The notes beneath the pieces are model-generated. The model did no database searches. It saw only the letters and a program-made list of their open reading frames with translations, and had not been told where the DNA came from. Shown piece by piece: positions 18,869 to 27,450 of a stretch of 64,000 bases of DNA. Position 1 is the stretch's first letter, and each line of letters starts with the position of its first letter. Source of the stretch: Candidatus Contendibacter sp. (GTDB lineage Bacteria > Pseudomonadota > Gammaproteobacteria > Competibacterales > Competibacteraceae); the NCBI GenBank assembly GCA_029624675.1, contig JARSSP010000030.1, positions 43,628 to 107,627 of the forward strand. Direction: 5' to 3'. The position numbers and the translations under genes were made by a program.

Positions 18869-19637
18869 ACCGGTCGCTCCCGAAATCAAAACCGGCCTCA
18901 CCCGGCATATCCAGGATTTCTGGAGCCGGCGGGTCAACGCCGAGTTCATCATGGGCAGGGCGGTCACCAGCCATGCTCGGGGTGATGACGCTTACTTCGG
19001 CGATCTGGAAACCCAACGTTATCGCTCGCATCGCCATCTGCCGCCGTGGATCGCCGCGATGACGCCGGGTAAAACCGTGCTGGAAATTGGTAGCGGCGTC
19101 GGTCTGGACACCTTCACGATGGCCCGGCATGGTTTGCAAGTCACGGCGGTGGACTTGACCGAGGTGGCGGTGAAGACGGCACGCCAGCGCTTCGAGCGGC
19201 ACGAAGTTCCCGCCGATTTTCTGGTGGCCGACGCCTGCCATTTACCGTTCCCGGATCATGCCTTCGATTATGTATATTCGTTCGGGGTACTGCATCATGT
19301 CGCCGATACCGAGGCCAGCATCCGGGAAGTGCATCGCCTGCTCAAGCCCGGTGGCCAGGCCCGGATCATGCTTTATCACCGGCGTTCCCTGAATGAAGGG
19401 GTGCATCGCCTGCTTGGCGTGCCCTTCGAGGACAAGGACGAGCTTTGCCCGGTGGTGCGGCGCTTCACGGTGGCCGAGGCGCGGGAACTGTTCCGTCAAT
19501 TCAGCCATGTCGAGGTGGGGATTGAGTACCTCTATGGTGAAGGGTATGGCCGGTTGTTTCGCCTGACGCCGCGCTGGCTTTATGACTGGCTATCGCGACG
19601 CTGGGGCTGGCATTTGATGATTGCGGCAACCAAGTGA
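18855..19637 (+). CDS. SAM-dependent class I methyltransferase
   Basis: A 260-aa Rossmann-fold methyltransferase. Motif I is VLEIGSGVGLDTFTMA and the acidic post-I strand is VTAVDLTE. The DACHLPFPDHAFDYVYSFGVLHHV region and LLKPGGQARIMLYHRR are classic for the Methyltransf_11/25 families. The C-terminal extension with FEDKDELCPVVRRFT may recognise the substrate. It overlaps the six-hairpin gene by 14 nt and sits 12 nt before the radical SAM gene, so it probably methylates the same glycan or lipid intermediate. Confidence 0.88.
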   Translation: MKKIEPVAPEIKTGLTRHIQDFWSRRVNAEFIMGRAVTSHARGDDAYFGDLETQRYRSHRHLPPWIAAMTPGKTVLEIGSGVGLDTFTMARHGLQVTAVDLTEVAVKTARQRFERHEVPADFLVADACHLPFPDHAFDYVYSFGVLHHVADTEASIREVHRLLKPGGQARIMLYHRRSLNEGVHRLLGVPFEDKDELCPVVRRFTVAEARELFRQFSHVEVGIEYLYGEGYGRLFRLTPRWLYDWLSRRWGWHLMIAATK

Positions 19638-19649
19638 GGATGGGCGGCG

Positions 19650-20753
19650 ATGTCTTCGATTCGATTGTTGCGTAATGAAGCAGCCCGGGCGGTATTGTCG
19701 CCGTTGACCGGCGGGAGGGCGTCAGCGCATATCCGGCCCACCATCGCGGCGATTTACATCACCCAGTTCTGCAATTCGCGCTGCACGATGTGCGATTTCT
19801 GGAAGAACGATCACGATCCCAGGGAATTGACCAGCGAACAGTGGGGTGTGGTGTTCTCGCGGCTCAAGGCGTTTGGCGTGGATTTCGTTGGAGTGAATGC
19901 GTCCGGCGAGATGTTCACTCGTCCGGACGTCTTTGAAATTCTCGGCCATTTGCGCGCCCTGAATATGGATTTCGGCGTCAATTCCAACGGTACGCTGTTT
20001 ACGCCGCCCAAGGCGAAGCGGCTGGCGGCGTTAAAACCACGGGCGGTGACCATCGGTCTCGATGGCGTGGGTGACGCGGCTTATCTGGCGACGCGCGGCC
20101 TGAAGAATGGCTTTACCAAGATTTCGCGACATATCGACAATCTCCAGCGCGAGGGCATTCACAATATCGGCGTCGGCACGGTGTTGATGGAACAGAATCT
20201 TTACGAATGGGTGGAGTTGGCACGGTTCGCCTTGGAAAAGAAACTGGCCGGCGTTCGTTACACCGCGCATCATGACGCCTATTTCACCCCGGACGCCGCC
20301 GCGCATGAATCGCGCTATGCCGACCCGGATTTTCTGGCGGTGGTGGAGCGCGAGATCGAGAAACTGATCGAACTCAAGCGCAAGACGGGGATTGTCAAGA
20401 ATTCGGAGGCGTATCTGCGGCAGGTGACCGCCTTCTACCGCAATCCGACCAGTTATTTCCCCGTGCCTTGCTTGCAGGGTTCCAATCGGATCGAGATTGA
20501 TATTTATGGCAATGTGACGCTCTGTTCCTTCATGACCGAACCACTGGGTAACCTGGCTCATCAGGAAATGGAGGAGATTTGGAATTCGGAACCGCACCGC
20601 AAGGCGCGCGAGGATGCCTTCCAGGGCAATTGTCCGAAGTGCTTTCTGTCCTGTTATGCCGAGGAGAACCTACGGCTGTCGGCGCGGGGGTTTTTGCCGA
20701 CGCTGGGGAATTCTTTGAGACGGGCGAATTTGCTCTTGGTTTCTAGGACTTAG
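19650..20753 (+). CDS. Radical SAM/SPASM domain protein
   Basis: A 367-aa enzyme. CNSRCTMC is the CxxxCxxC motif binding the SAM-cleaving 4Fe-4S cluster, in the context AAIYITQFCNSRCTMCDFWK. A partial TIM barrel follows (GVNASGEMFTRPDVFEIL; FGVNSNGTLFT; AVTIGLDGVGD). The SPASM region has VPCLQGSNRIEIDIYGNVTLCSF, GNLAHQEMEEIW and CPKCFLSC, giving auxiliary-cluster cysteines. The protein is of the type that modifies lipids, sugars or cofactors in envelope clusters. It is last in the high-GC plus-strand run, and the substrate is unknown. Confidence 0.88.
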   Translation: MSSIRLLRNEAARAVLSPLTGGRASAHIRPTIAAIYITQFCNSRCTMCDFWKNDHDPRELTSEQWGVVFSRLKAFGVDFVGVNASGEMFTRPDVFEILGHLRALNMDFGVNSNGTLFTPPKAKRLAALKPRAVTIGLDGVGDAAYLATRGLKNGFTKISRHIDNLQREGIHNIGVGTVLMEQNLYEWVELARFALEKKLAGVRYTAHHDAYFTPDAAAHESRYADPDFLAVVEREIEKLIELKRKTGIVKNSEAYLRQVTAFYRNPTSYFPVPCLQGSNRIEIDIYGNVTLCSFMTEPLGNLAHQEMEEIWNSEPHRKAREDAFQGNCPKCFLSCYAEENLRLSARGFLPTLGNSLRRANLLLVSRT

Positions 20754-20783
20754 AGACTGTACAAAAAATCGATCACAAGAAGG

Positions 20784-21467
20784 TCAAACTTTCTTTTTAG
20801 CTCTCCAAAGAAACCAACGTTCCAACAAAGGTGATAATGGCCCAATTGCTATCGGATTAATCAGATAGCGTTGGATTAGCTCAAACGGAGTTAGTTGGCT
20901 ATTTCTAAAAGAAAATAGATGATAGCTAAAGTCCTGGAAGCCGGTCGATGAAGCGAATTGCATAAGAGTTTTTGGATTGACAGGTTTTTCGTCTGGACTA
21001 AATGAGTGTAGCCGAAAAATTGTATCTGCCATAAAGATTTGGTTTTGTAAGCACAATGCGCTTGGATCATAACCAACGACATAGCCATTTGGAATCAATA
21101 CCCTGTTTATTTCCGAAAGCAATTTTTCTTCGCTTCCAGGTAAATGATGAAAAAATGCAGCGGCGACTACTAAGCTAAAGCAGTTGCTCTTAAACGGCAG
21201 ACTTAAAGCATCAGCCTGTACTGCCAAGGCAGATGAATGAATAAGCATATTATGAGAAATATCAACGCAAGTGCATTCAGTATCAGGAATACAATTTAAT
21301 AAACGACTAATCATTCCTGACCCGCCACCAATATCCAAGACTTTGCCATGCCCTTGCCAATTTATCCACTTGGCAATCCTGGTTTGATCAAACTCTGATA
21401 AGGACTGATAATCCAAATTACCTTTGGTATCCCAAAATTTTTGCTCATTTCTATAATATTTATCCAT
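20784..21467 (-). CDS. AT-rich SAM-dependent methyltransferase
   Basis: A 227-aa class I methyltransferase: VLDIGGGSGMISRLL (motif I), CTCVDISHNML, ADALSLPFKSNCFSLVVAAAFFHHLPG and INRVLIPNGYVVGYDPS. Base composition and codon choice (many AAA, ATT and TTT codons) are clearly more AT-rich than the flanking genes, so recent acquisition is likely. It lies 6 nt downstream of a membrane-protein gene of the same composition, and the pair forms a small foreign unit at the end of the glycan cluster. Confidence 0.87.
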   Translation of the reverse strand: MDKYYRNEQKFWDTKGNLDYQSLSEFDQTRIAKWINWQGHGKVLDIGGGSGMISRLLNCIPDTECTCVDISHNMLIHSSALAVQADALSLPFKSNCFSLVVAAAFFHHLPGSEEKLLSEINRVLIPNGYVVGYDPSALCLQNQIFMADTIFRLHSFSPDEKPVNPKTLMQFASSTGFQDFSYHLFSFRNSQLTPFELIQRYLINPIAIGPLSPLLERWFLWRAKKKV

Positions 21468-21473
21468 ATAGTC

Positions 21474-22427
21474 CTACCTTGATCTTAAGTTATGACCAAT
21501 TAAAAGACCAATAGCTAATGGCCCCCAGGCAATGATCATGCCTAAACAACGCAAGCTCAGATAAGCTGAAAGTACTGAAGCCTCAGCGATGCCCATGGTT
21601 GAGAACAGCACTACTCCAGAAATCTCGGCAGTACCGATACCATTGAAACTGATCGGTAGGTAAGCGACCAGCGAACTGATGGCAACTAGAGGTATCACCC
21701 GCCAGAGGACGACATCAGTATAACCTATCGCTTGGAATGCATACCAGTAAGATGTACCTGCTAAACCGATCTTGACACAGGTTAACACGATGTTGGTCAT
21801 TACCAGCCTTGGATAGCCCCATGTAACCTGCTGAACTTCTTGAGCTGTTCTTATCATAAAATCCATTAATTTTGGCTGTATCTGCCTCAAAAGCTGTGCG
21901 ATGTAAATACGCTGCCAATAGATTAGTAAAAATATTGTCACCACTAAAACCAAGAAGTACAAATGGCCCGTGATTTTTAAATTCGGCAAGGTTAAGATTC
22001 CCCAAACAGCGAACCCTAGCATAAGTATAAAAGAAATCAGTTTATCAATTAGACTTCGCCCCACTGTCTTACTAATATCCAGTCCACGCTTTTTCATAAT
22101 CACTGATAGCGTTGCTATATCTCCGACTTGGCCAGGAAAAACTAGCGCGACCGCCCACGAAATCCAGTAGATTGGAATAAAGTTAAAAAAAGTTAGCTTT
22201 TTCTCTAAATTGATCAGTAAGTAAGTATTATAGGCACCCAAAATTGTAAATAAGGTAATAAAGATAGCTGCTAAAAAAATATAATAAAAATCCATATTGG
22301 CAATTTCAAAAATTATTGTTTTAAAATCAAAATACCAAACCAATATGAAAAGAAGAATCAGTCCAAAAAAGAATCGGAGTTTTTTTAATGAAATAAAGTT
22401 TTTAATGGCACCTATTGAAAAGGGCAC
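21474..22427 (-). CDS. Lysylphosphatidylglycerol synthase TM-region (UPF0104/AglD-like) membrane protein
   Basis: A 317-aa membrane protein with about eight hydrophobic segments. The FPGQVGDIATLSVIMKKRGLD loop and LVAYLPISFNGIGTAEISGVVLFSTMGI match the flippase-like family that includes the membrane part of MprF and AglD. Such proteins are thought to move or modify lipid-linked substrates in glycan pathways. GTG 22427 with AGGA upstream is taken as start. Its AT-rich composition is shared with the downstream methyltransferase and distinct from the surroundings. Confidence 0.83.
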   Translation of the reverse strand: MPFSIGAIKNFISLKKLRFFFGLILLFILVWYFDFKTIIFEIANMDFYYIFLAAIFITLFTILGAYNTYLLINLEKKLTFFNFIPIYWISWAVALVFPGQVGDIATLSVIMKKRGLDISKTVGRSLIDKLISFILMLGFAVWGILTLPNLKITGHLYFLVLVVTIFLLIYWQRIYIAQLLRQIQPKLMDFMIRTAQEVQQVTWGYPRLVMTNIVLTCVKIGLAGTSYWYAFQAIGYTDVVLWRVIPLVAISSLVAYLPISFNGIGTAEISGVVLFSTMGIAEASVLSAYLSLRCLGMIIAWGPLAIGLLIGHNLRSR

Positions 22428-22520
22428 ACACTATCGTCCTATTGCGCAAAGTTCACGCTTCTGCATACGATCCGGGCCGTGGACCTGGAGCATACCATCT
22501 CGCGCTCAAGGATAACTTCT

Positions 22521-22916
22521 TCATCGATCAATCAGTTTGTCGGCCAATTCAAGATAGGCTGGAAAATCGCTATCCAAACTAATCAACCGGGCTTGCCGTT
22601 CCATGGCGGTTGCGATAATGAAGCGATCAGCAGTATCCCGATGGTGTTCGGGGAGGCTGGCGGCACGCACGGCGATCGGTCGGTCGACCGGGATACAAAT
22701 CACGTCCGAACCCTGCAACGCCTGATCGAGCCAGTCCAGTAAGCTCAGCCTGAGCTGCAAACGACCTCGCCGAACCAGCCAGGCGACCTCCCAGCAGGTA
22801 ACCGCGTTGACCGCCAATTGCTCGGCGGTTTCGATGCAATCGAGGATTCCAGGTGATAAGGGGTTGGTCTGGGGATCGACCCGGCGAACCCAGGCATGGG
22901 TGTCCAGCAGGATCAC
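22521..22916 (-). CDS. PIN-domain toxin, VapC-like
   Basis: A 131-aa PIN-domain ribonuclease: MILLDTHAWVRR (Asp5), the conserved Glu in VTCWEVAWLV, HHRDTADRFIIATAME, and a final acidic LISLDSDFPAY. This places the usual acidic metal ligands. It overlaps the upstream small gene by 4 nt (ATGA), the standard antitoxin-toxin order. All catalytic positions appear intact, so it is probably functional. Confidence 0.87.
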   Translation of the reverse strand: MILLDTHAWVRRVDPQTNPLSPGILDCIETAEQLAVNAVTCWEVAWLVRRGRLQLRLSLLDWLDQALQGSDVICIPVDRPIAVRAASLPEHHRDTADRFIIATAMERQARLISLDSDFPAYLELADKLIDR

Positions 22917-23161
22917 TTCAGGGCGTTCCAGTCTTCTTCGGGCACGGCAGGTATAACCAGGTCATCGTGCATGACCACCGAACCGGCCAGCTTCGGCGAT
23001 GGTTTACGACGTGGCCTATCCTCTTCTGGTCGCCGCTTGGGGACTGCATTCATCGCGTTGTCCAGGAGCAACAAAACCCGAAGCTTGATGCCGTTGGGCA
23101 CCTGATCCGGCAGTCGCAGCATGCGCTGGTCGGCGATGGCTTCAAACTCGATGGCTTGCAT
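22913..23161 (-). CDS. Antitoxin partner of the PIN toxin
   Basis: An 82-aa protein directly upstream of, and overlapping, the PIN toxin gene. It begins MQAIEFEAIADQRMLRLPDQVP, resembling the short beta-strand DNA-binding start of VapB- or DUF2281-type antitoxins, then has a basic, probably disordered middle (KRRPEEDRPRRKPSPK) and a C-terminal acidic tail that could wrap the toxin. The assignment rests mainly on position and size. Confidence 0.72.
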   Translation of the reverse strand: MQAIEFEAIADQRMLRLPDQVPNGIKLRVLLLLDNAMNAVPKRRPEEDRPRRKPSPKLAGSVVMHDDLVIPAVPEEDWNALK

Positions 23162-23212
23162 GGTCAGGCTCTTTTCACAAAGACTTCAAACAGAGGGAAA
23201 GCTGAGCGTCGC

Positions 23213-24175
23213 TCAGTGTCCGCCGCTCGCCTCAAAAACCTCCTCCAGGCGGCTGACTACCAGCAGACGTTCAGCCCAAGCCTCCAGTTGTTCTGGCGAA
23301 GCATCCCGTAACCGGGTTTCCACCCAAGCCGGCAGTTCGCCAAAACGCTGCGTCATCTGTCGGCGCAAAACACGGATTCCACCCTGCTGCAAGCCCTGCT
23401 GCAAGCCCTGCTGCAAGCCCTGCTGCAAGCCTTTTTTAATCCCGATTCGCTCCACGCTCGTTACATAGCGCATGACCTGTTGCTCCTCGTATTGTTGCAA
23501 TTCCGACCAGAGCCGGTCTTCCGCCGCTGCCGGCAGCACCAGCACCCAATCCAGAAACCGGAAAAGATCAATGACATCCTGACGCGACCAGTTCCGGTGG
23601 TACAGTCCGCGCGCCAGTCGCCATTTCCAAGCGTAGCGCGCATCCGGATCCCGGGCCGTGTCCTGGGCCTTGAGGTGCGCCAGGACTACGACCGCAAACG
23701 GGTTGGCATGAGTTTCCAACTCCGCTTCCCGATCCCGGTAGTCCAGCAGTTTGACCAGCGGATAACGCCAGTGTACCGCACAGCCCCACAAGTCCTGCCG
23801 GTACGCCGCCGGCCGCCAGCGGCGCCGACCATCCGTCAGCACCGCCAAACTGACCACCGGGCGCTGATAGCGATCGCGAATGCGGGTGTAGTACATGAAC
23901 ATCCGTTCGGCGAAATTCGCCTCGTACTGGCCTTGCACCTCGACATGGACCAGCACCCACACCTCGTCGCCGTCCCGCCGCCACACCTGAACCAGCTTGT
24001 CGGCGTAGCACCGCCCCAGTCGCGCATCCCGCGCGACTTGCTGCAATTCCTTGTCCAGAAAGGCGTGCCTCCGCGCCCAGTCGATGCCTGCGTGGACGGC
24101 CGGGAAGAAAAACATGGCGAAGGCGGCGAAGTACCGCTCCAACACCTCTTTCCAAGGCGAATCATAATCGGTCAT
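23213..24175 (-). CDS. Rpn-like PD-(D/E)xK family nuclease/transposase-like protein
   Basis: A 320-aa protein of the Rpn/YhgA-like recombination-promoting nuclease group. The N-terminal half contains RCYADKLVQVWRRDGDEVWVLVHVEVQGQ, where the Asp and the HVEVQ motif fit the restriction-like E-x-Q core, then FAERMFMYYTRIRDRY, typical of this family. A tandem GLQQ run (residues about 250-265) links it to a helical C-terminus. Such genes are common mobile or defence-associated extras. No transposon ends were found. Confidence 0.78.
   Translation of the reverse strand: MTDYDSPWKEVLERYFAAFAMFFFPAVHAGIDWARRHAFLDKELQQVARDARLGRCYADKLVQVWRRDGDEVWVLVHVEVQGQYEANFAERMFMYYTRIRDRYQRPVVSLAVLTDGRRRWRPAAYRQDLWGCAVHWRYPLVKLLDYRDREAELETHANPFAVVVLAHLKAQDTARDPDARYAWKWRLARGLYHRNWSRQDVIDLFRFLDWVLVLPAAAEDRLWSELQQYEEQQVMRYVTSVERIGIKKGLQQGLQQGLQQGLQQGGIRVLRRQMTQRFGELPAWVETRLRDASPEQLEAWAERLLVVSRLEEVFEASGGH
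23382..23429. repeat. Four tandem 12-bp repeats inside the Rpn-like gene
   Basis: The unit ccctgctgcaag occurs four times without mismatch and encodes GLQQ repeats on the minus strand. Being a multiple of three, copy-number change would keep the frame, so the linker length may vary between strains. Confidence 0.9.
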
Positions 24176-24279
24176 CGCGCATTCCGCCGCAGATTTGCGA
24201 ACAGAGGATGAACAGCGGCGTTGGCAATCGTGGGCAAGTCTGCTGCTGTCACAATCGGTAGTTGAAGCTTTTCAAGTCG

Positions 24280-25092
24280 TTACGCTTTGTCTTCGGTCTT
24301 GGCGGGTTTTGACCCAGCAGGCAGGCGATGGGCCACGCACCACACCCCCGCGCCCATGCCGGGCTTGCCCCACTGTCCGAACCAGGCGATGAGATTCAGC
24401 ACAGGAAATAGAAGAGCGTAAAGCACCCGATTTTTTTGCTCCGCCGCGCTAATCCTATAACTCAGATTGTTGACAAGGTTTTCCAGGAAACCATAACTGA
24501 ACCCCGCCCGTTCGATGGCGAAACCGGCCTTGCGCACTCTTTCAATCAGTTCGGGCAGGTGATAACCAGGCCGGACATGGCCGGGGACGTTAAAATTATG
24601 GCTCCACTTGAATAACGGCCAGCGCCGGTAATAATGCGGCACATGAATCACCAGAATTCCATCCAGTTTCATGGCTCGGTAAAAACGCCGCAGTACATCA
24701 AGATCGTTTTCGATGTGTTCCAGATTATCCACGGAGACGATTAAATCATACTCGCCATCGCTATCCAGCGCGGTCAAATCACCGACTAAAAAACGGCAGT
24801 TCCCAATATAGCAGGCTTGGGCAATCTCCTGATTGATCCGCTGGCCTTGTTGGTCTTGATCGATGGCGTCGATCCTTGCCCGAGGATAGTGTCGGGCCAG
24901 TTGCCGGGTGATTACCCCACGACCACAACCGCCGTCAAGCACCGAGGTCGCGTCTGGTGGCAGCAAGCGACGTAACCAGCGCAAACGGATCCGCAATCCC
25001 ACGATGGGCACCCCGAGCAACCGGCAATACCAGCGTTCCACTCGTCCCAACGAGGGATCCCAATACAGTTCATGACCCGGAAAACCTAGCAT
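24280..25092 (-). CDS. SAM-dependent methyltransferase
   Basis: A 270-aa class I methyltransferase with motif I VLDGGCGRGVITRQLA, acidic IDAIDQDQQGQ, FLVGDLTALDSDGEYDLIVSVDNLEHI and a CRFLV strand. The C-terminal part contains hydrophobic segments (VLYALLFPVLNLIAWFGQW) that could attach it to the membrane. The substrate is unknown. It lies between the Rpn-like gene and a decayed gene, apart from the main glycan cluster. Confidence 0.83.
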   Translation of the reverse strand: MLGFPGHELYWDPSLGRVERWYCRLLGVPIVGLRIRLRWLRRLLPPDATSVLDGGCGRGVITRQLARHYPRARIDAIDQDQQGQRINQEIAQACYIGNCRFLVGDLTALDSDGEYDLIVSVDNLEHIENDLDVLRRFYRAMKLDGILVIHVPHYYRRWPLFKWSHNFNVPGHVRPGYHLPELIERVRKAGFAIERAGFSYGFLENLVNNLSYRISAAEQKNRVLYALLFPVLNLIAWFGQWGKPGMGAGVWCVAHRLPAGSKPAKTEDKA

Positions 25093-25181
25093 GGCTTCTC
25101 TTCCCTCAATAACCCATCAATCCAATCTCACCTGCTTTTTCGTCTGTTCAACGGGAACATCGATGAAACGCGGACCAGCGA

Positions 25182-25503
25182 CTAACGCCCTAGAATCACT
25201 TGAAATTCCTCGCCGATTTCCTCGAATCGAATCTCGCGTTGATTTTTTCGGGCCGTTTGCCAAACCATGGGCAAACCACGTCCCAACCGATCCATGTAGC
25301 GCATGTTCTCCATGAATTTAACAATGATGGGGTTGACCGCATAGGAAACCCCCATCGGCAGTTTGGCGATATTGACGGAATTCGGCAATCTTCCGGGGCT
25401 GATAAATTCGATCCGATCGACAAACATTTGGATGCGGATTCGCGAGCCGGTAATCCGCAGTGTGATCATCGCCAATACTCTTGATCAGCGCCATGGCTTT
25501 CAT
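25182..25503 (-). pseudogene. Remnant of an AlbA_2/HATPase_c_4 (RecG-like) regulator
   Basis: About 95 codons resembling only the C-terminal ATPase-like part of Schlafen/AlbA-type transcriptional regulators: ITGSRIRIQMFVDRIEFISPGRLPN and YMDRLGRGLPMVW. The preceding conserved HRDY region and the whole N-terminal part are missing; the upstream sequence continues briefly in another frame, suggesting a frameshift near 25470. No proper start or ribosome site is present. Confidence 0.6.
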
Positions 25504-25518
25504 GACCTGTTAGTCCGA

Positions 25519-27438
25519 TTACTGCGGCGCTGGTGCTTGATGCCCATCCACCACCTCCCAAAGCTGGCCGATGATTTTGCGCCACTCGCGGCGTAGCACC
25601 GGATTCAGGGGCAGGTCCTGTTGCGCCTGTTCGAGAAAGGTCCGGGCCTCGTCGCGCAATCCGGCGCTGAGCAGGGTGCCGACGATCAAGGCGATGGCGC
25701 CAATATCGGGATCGGCGGCATGGGCGGCGAACAGGTGCCGCAGGGCGCCATCGAGATCACGTTCGTCGCGGTAAAGTTCGGATTGAATGTAGTGTAGGTG
25801 GCTGAGTCGGCGACCGAAAGCGGTGTAGAGGGGGTTGGCCATCAACTGGTCCGCTAGCCTGTGCAAGTCAGCCTGTTCAAGACCGGGGCATTGACCTTGC
25901 TTGAGCATTTCCCGCAGACGTGATAGTGAATCGGCCGAGGACCCACTGTATTCGCCAGTGGCGGCGTGGGCTTCGGCTAACCGGTAGAGCGCCCGTGTTG
26001 CGTCAGGGTTGCCGTTCTTGCAGGTAAGCGGTAGCGCCATGAGGGTGATGCCGACCGAGGCAGGGCGGGCATAAGCGGCCCTTTCCAGGGTTTGACGGGC
26101 GGCGGCGGGATTGCCGACCGCCAGGTAGTTCGTAGCGAGAAAATGGGTGGCGCGCGGTGAAGTCGGATGGCGCCGCGCCCACAGTTCGGCGGCGATCCGC
26201 GGTTGTCCCCAGAGCGTGGTCAACTGCCAGAGCATCACCGCCAGTAACAGCGTGTAGCCGCCGATGGCGGTCAGGGCGATCCGGCGCGGTGCGCTGCCTG
26301 GCTGAAGCGTCCAGACCCACCAGCTCAGCGCCAGCATGGGCCCGGCCAGCGGCAGGTAGTTGCGATGCTCAAAGTAAAGTTCCAGCGGCAGCACGGTGGA
26401 TTCCAGCGCGTGGCCGCCGAGGTACCACCCGACCGCCATCGCCAACAGCGGCCAGCGCCGCCGTTGCCGAAAAGCTAGTGCCACTACCGTCAACCAGCCC
26501 AGCAGGGCGAGCAACGCCCAGGGTTGCTCGAACAGACCGCGCACCACGGGATAGTCGTCGTGAAACGGCGAGAAAGCCACCGGACGCGGCAACAGAGCCA
26601 GGCGCAGGTAATCCCAGAGGATCACTGCCTCGGTCATCAGGCGTTGGCCGAGGGTGAAATCGCGGCCGGCGTAGACCATCATCATGGCTGGCCAGGTTAA
26701 AGCGATGTAGATGACCAGGAGTACGGGTGGCACGGCCAATAGCCGTATTCGCCATCGACGCGCGGCGCCGAGTTCCGTGACGCCGGCCAGGACGGTTCCT
26801 TCCAGGATCAGGGCGTACAGCGCGAGCAGGATACCGTTTTCCTTGGCGAGCACCGCTAACAGGGTTCCCAGGCCGATGCCACCGACTTGCAGCCACCGGC
26901 CGCGCTTTACCCGGCCAGCCGCTTCCCACGATAATCCAATGAGGTAAACCAACAGTCCGCCCAGGACAAAGGTTGCGCACAGGCTGGTCATGCGTTGAAT
27001 GATGATGAGCGAGGTCGAGGCCAGCAGCGGAGAGAGCAACCACAGGGCGGCGGCGGTAACCGCGATCCACTCGGCGCGCTGGGCCGGCTGGAGTTGGGCC
27101 AAGCGAACCAGACGCAGTATGGACCAGGCGAGCAGGGCGCCATTCAGCAGATGAATCAGGATGTTGATGTACAAGAATCCTTGTGGAGTGCTGGGCCAGT
27201 CGCTCCAGTTAAGAAGAAAACTGGCCAGCGCCACCGGTCGGGACAGGGCGCTGGCTTCGCCGTTGAACAGAAAAACCAGCACGCTCCAGCCGTCCCGAAC
27301 GTTGGCCAGTCCTCTCAGGTTGACCGAGTCGTCGAAATTGAACATGCCGTGCTGGCTGGGCAGATGCAGCGCATATCCCACGACCAGTAACAGCCATACG
27401 GCAAGTCCGGGCAAGACCAGGACGATCTTGGGGTGCAT
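25519..27438 (-). CDS. Polytopic GT-C-like membrane protein with TPR-like tail
   Basis: A 639-aa protein with about ten to twelve transmembrane helices followed by a soluble helical region of roughly 200 residues. The first periplasmic loop has MFNFDDSVNL, an acidic pair typical of GT-C glycosyltransferases that use lipid-linked sugars. AVLAKENGILLALYALILEG and LYFEHRNYLPLAGP are shared with the next gene, so the two are paralogues. It lies downstream of that paralogue and of two pilin genes on the same strand, which suggests glycosylation of pilin or another exported protein. This role is inferred from context. Confidence 0.7.
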   Translation of the reverse strand: MHPKIVLVLPGLAVWLLLVVGYALHLPSQHGMFNFDDSVNLRGLANVRDGWSVLVFLFNGEASALSRPVALASFLLNWSDWPSTPQGFLYINILIHLLNGALLAWSILRLVRLAQLQPAQRAEWIAVTAAALWLLSPLLASTSLIIIQRMTSLCATFVLGGLLVYLIGLSWEAAGRVKRGRWLQVGGIGLGTLLAVLAKENGILLALYALILEGTVLAGVTELGAARRWRIRLLAVPPVLLVIYIALTWPAMMMVYAGRDFTLGQRLMTEAVILWDYLRLALLPRPVAFSPFHDDYPVVRGLFEQPWALLALLGWLTVVALAFRQRRRWPLLAMAVGWYLGGHALESTVLPLELYFEHRNYLPLAGPMLALSWWVWTLQPGSAPRRIALTAIGGYTLLLAVMLWQLTTLWGQPRIAAELWARRHPTSPRATHFLATNYLAVGNPAAARQTLERAAYARPASVGITLMALPLTCKNGNPDATRALYRLAEAHAATGEYSGSSADSLSRLREMLKQGQCPGLEQADLHRLADQLMANPLYTAFGRRLSHLHYIQSELYRDERDLDGALRHLFAAHAADPDIGAIALIVGTLLSAGLRDEARTFLEQAQQDLPLNPVLRREWRKIIGQLWEVVDGHQAPAPQ

Positions 27439-27450
27439 CGAACCAGTCCG

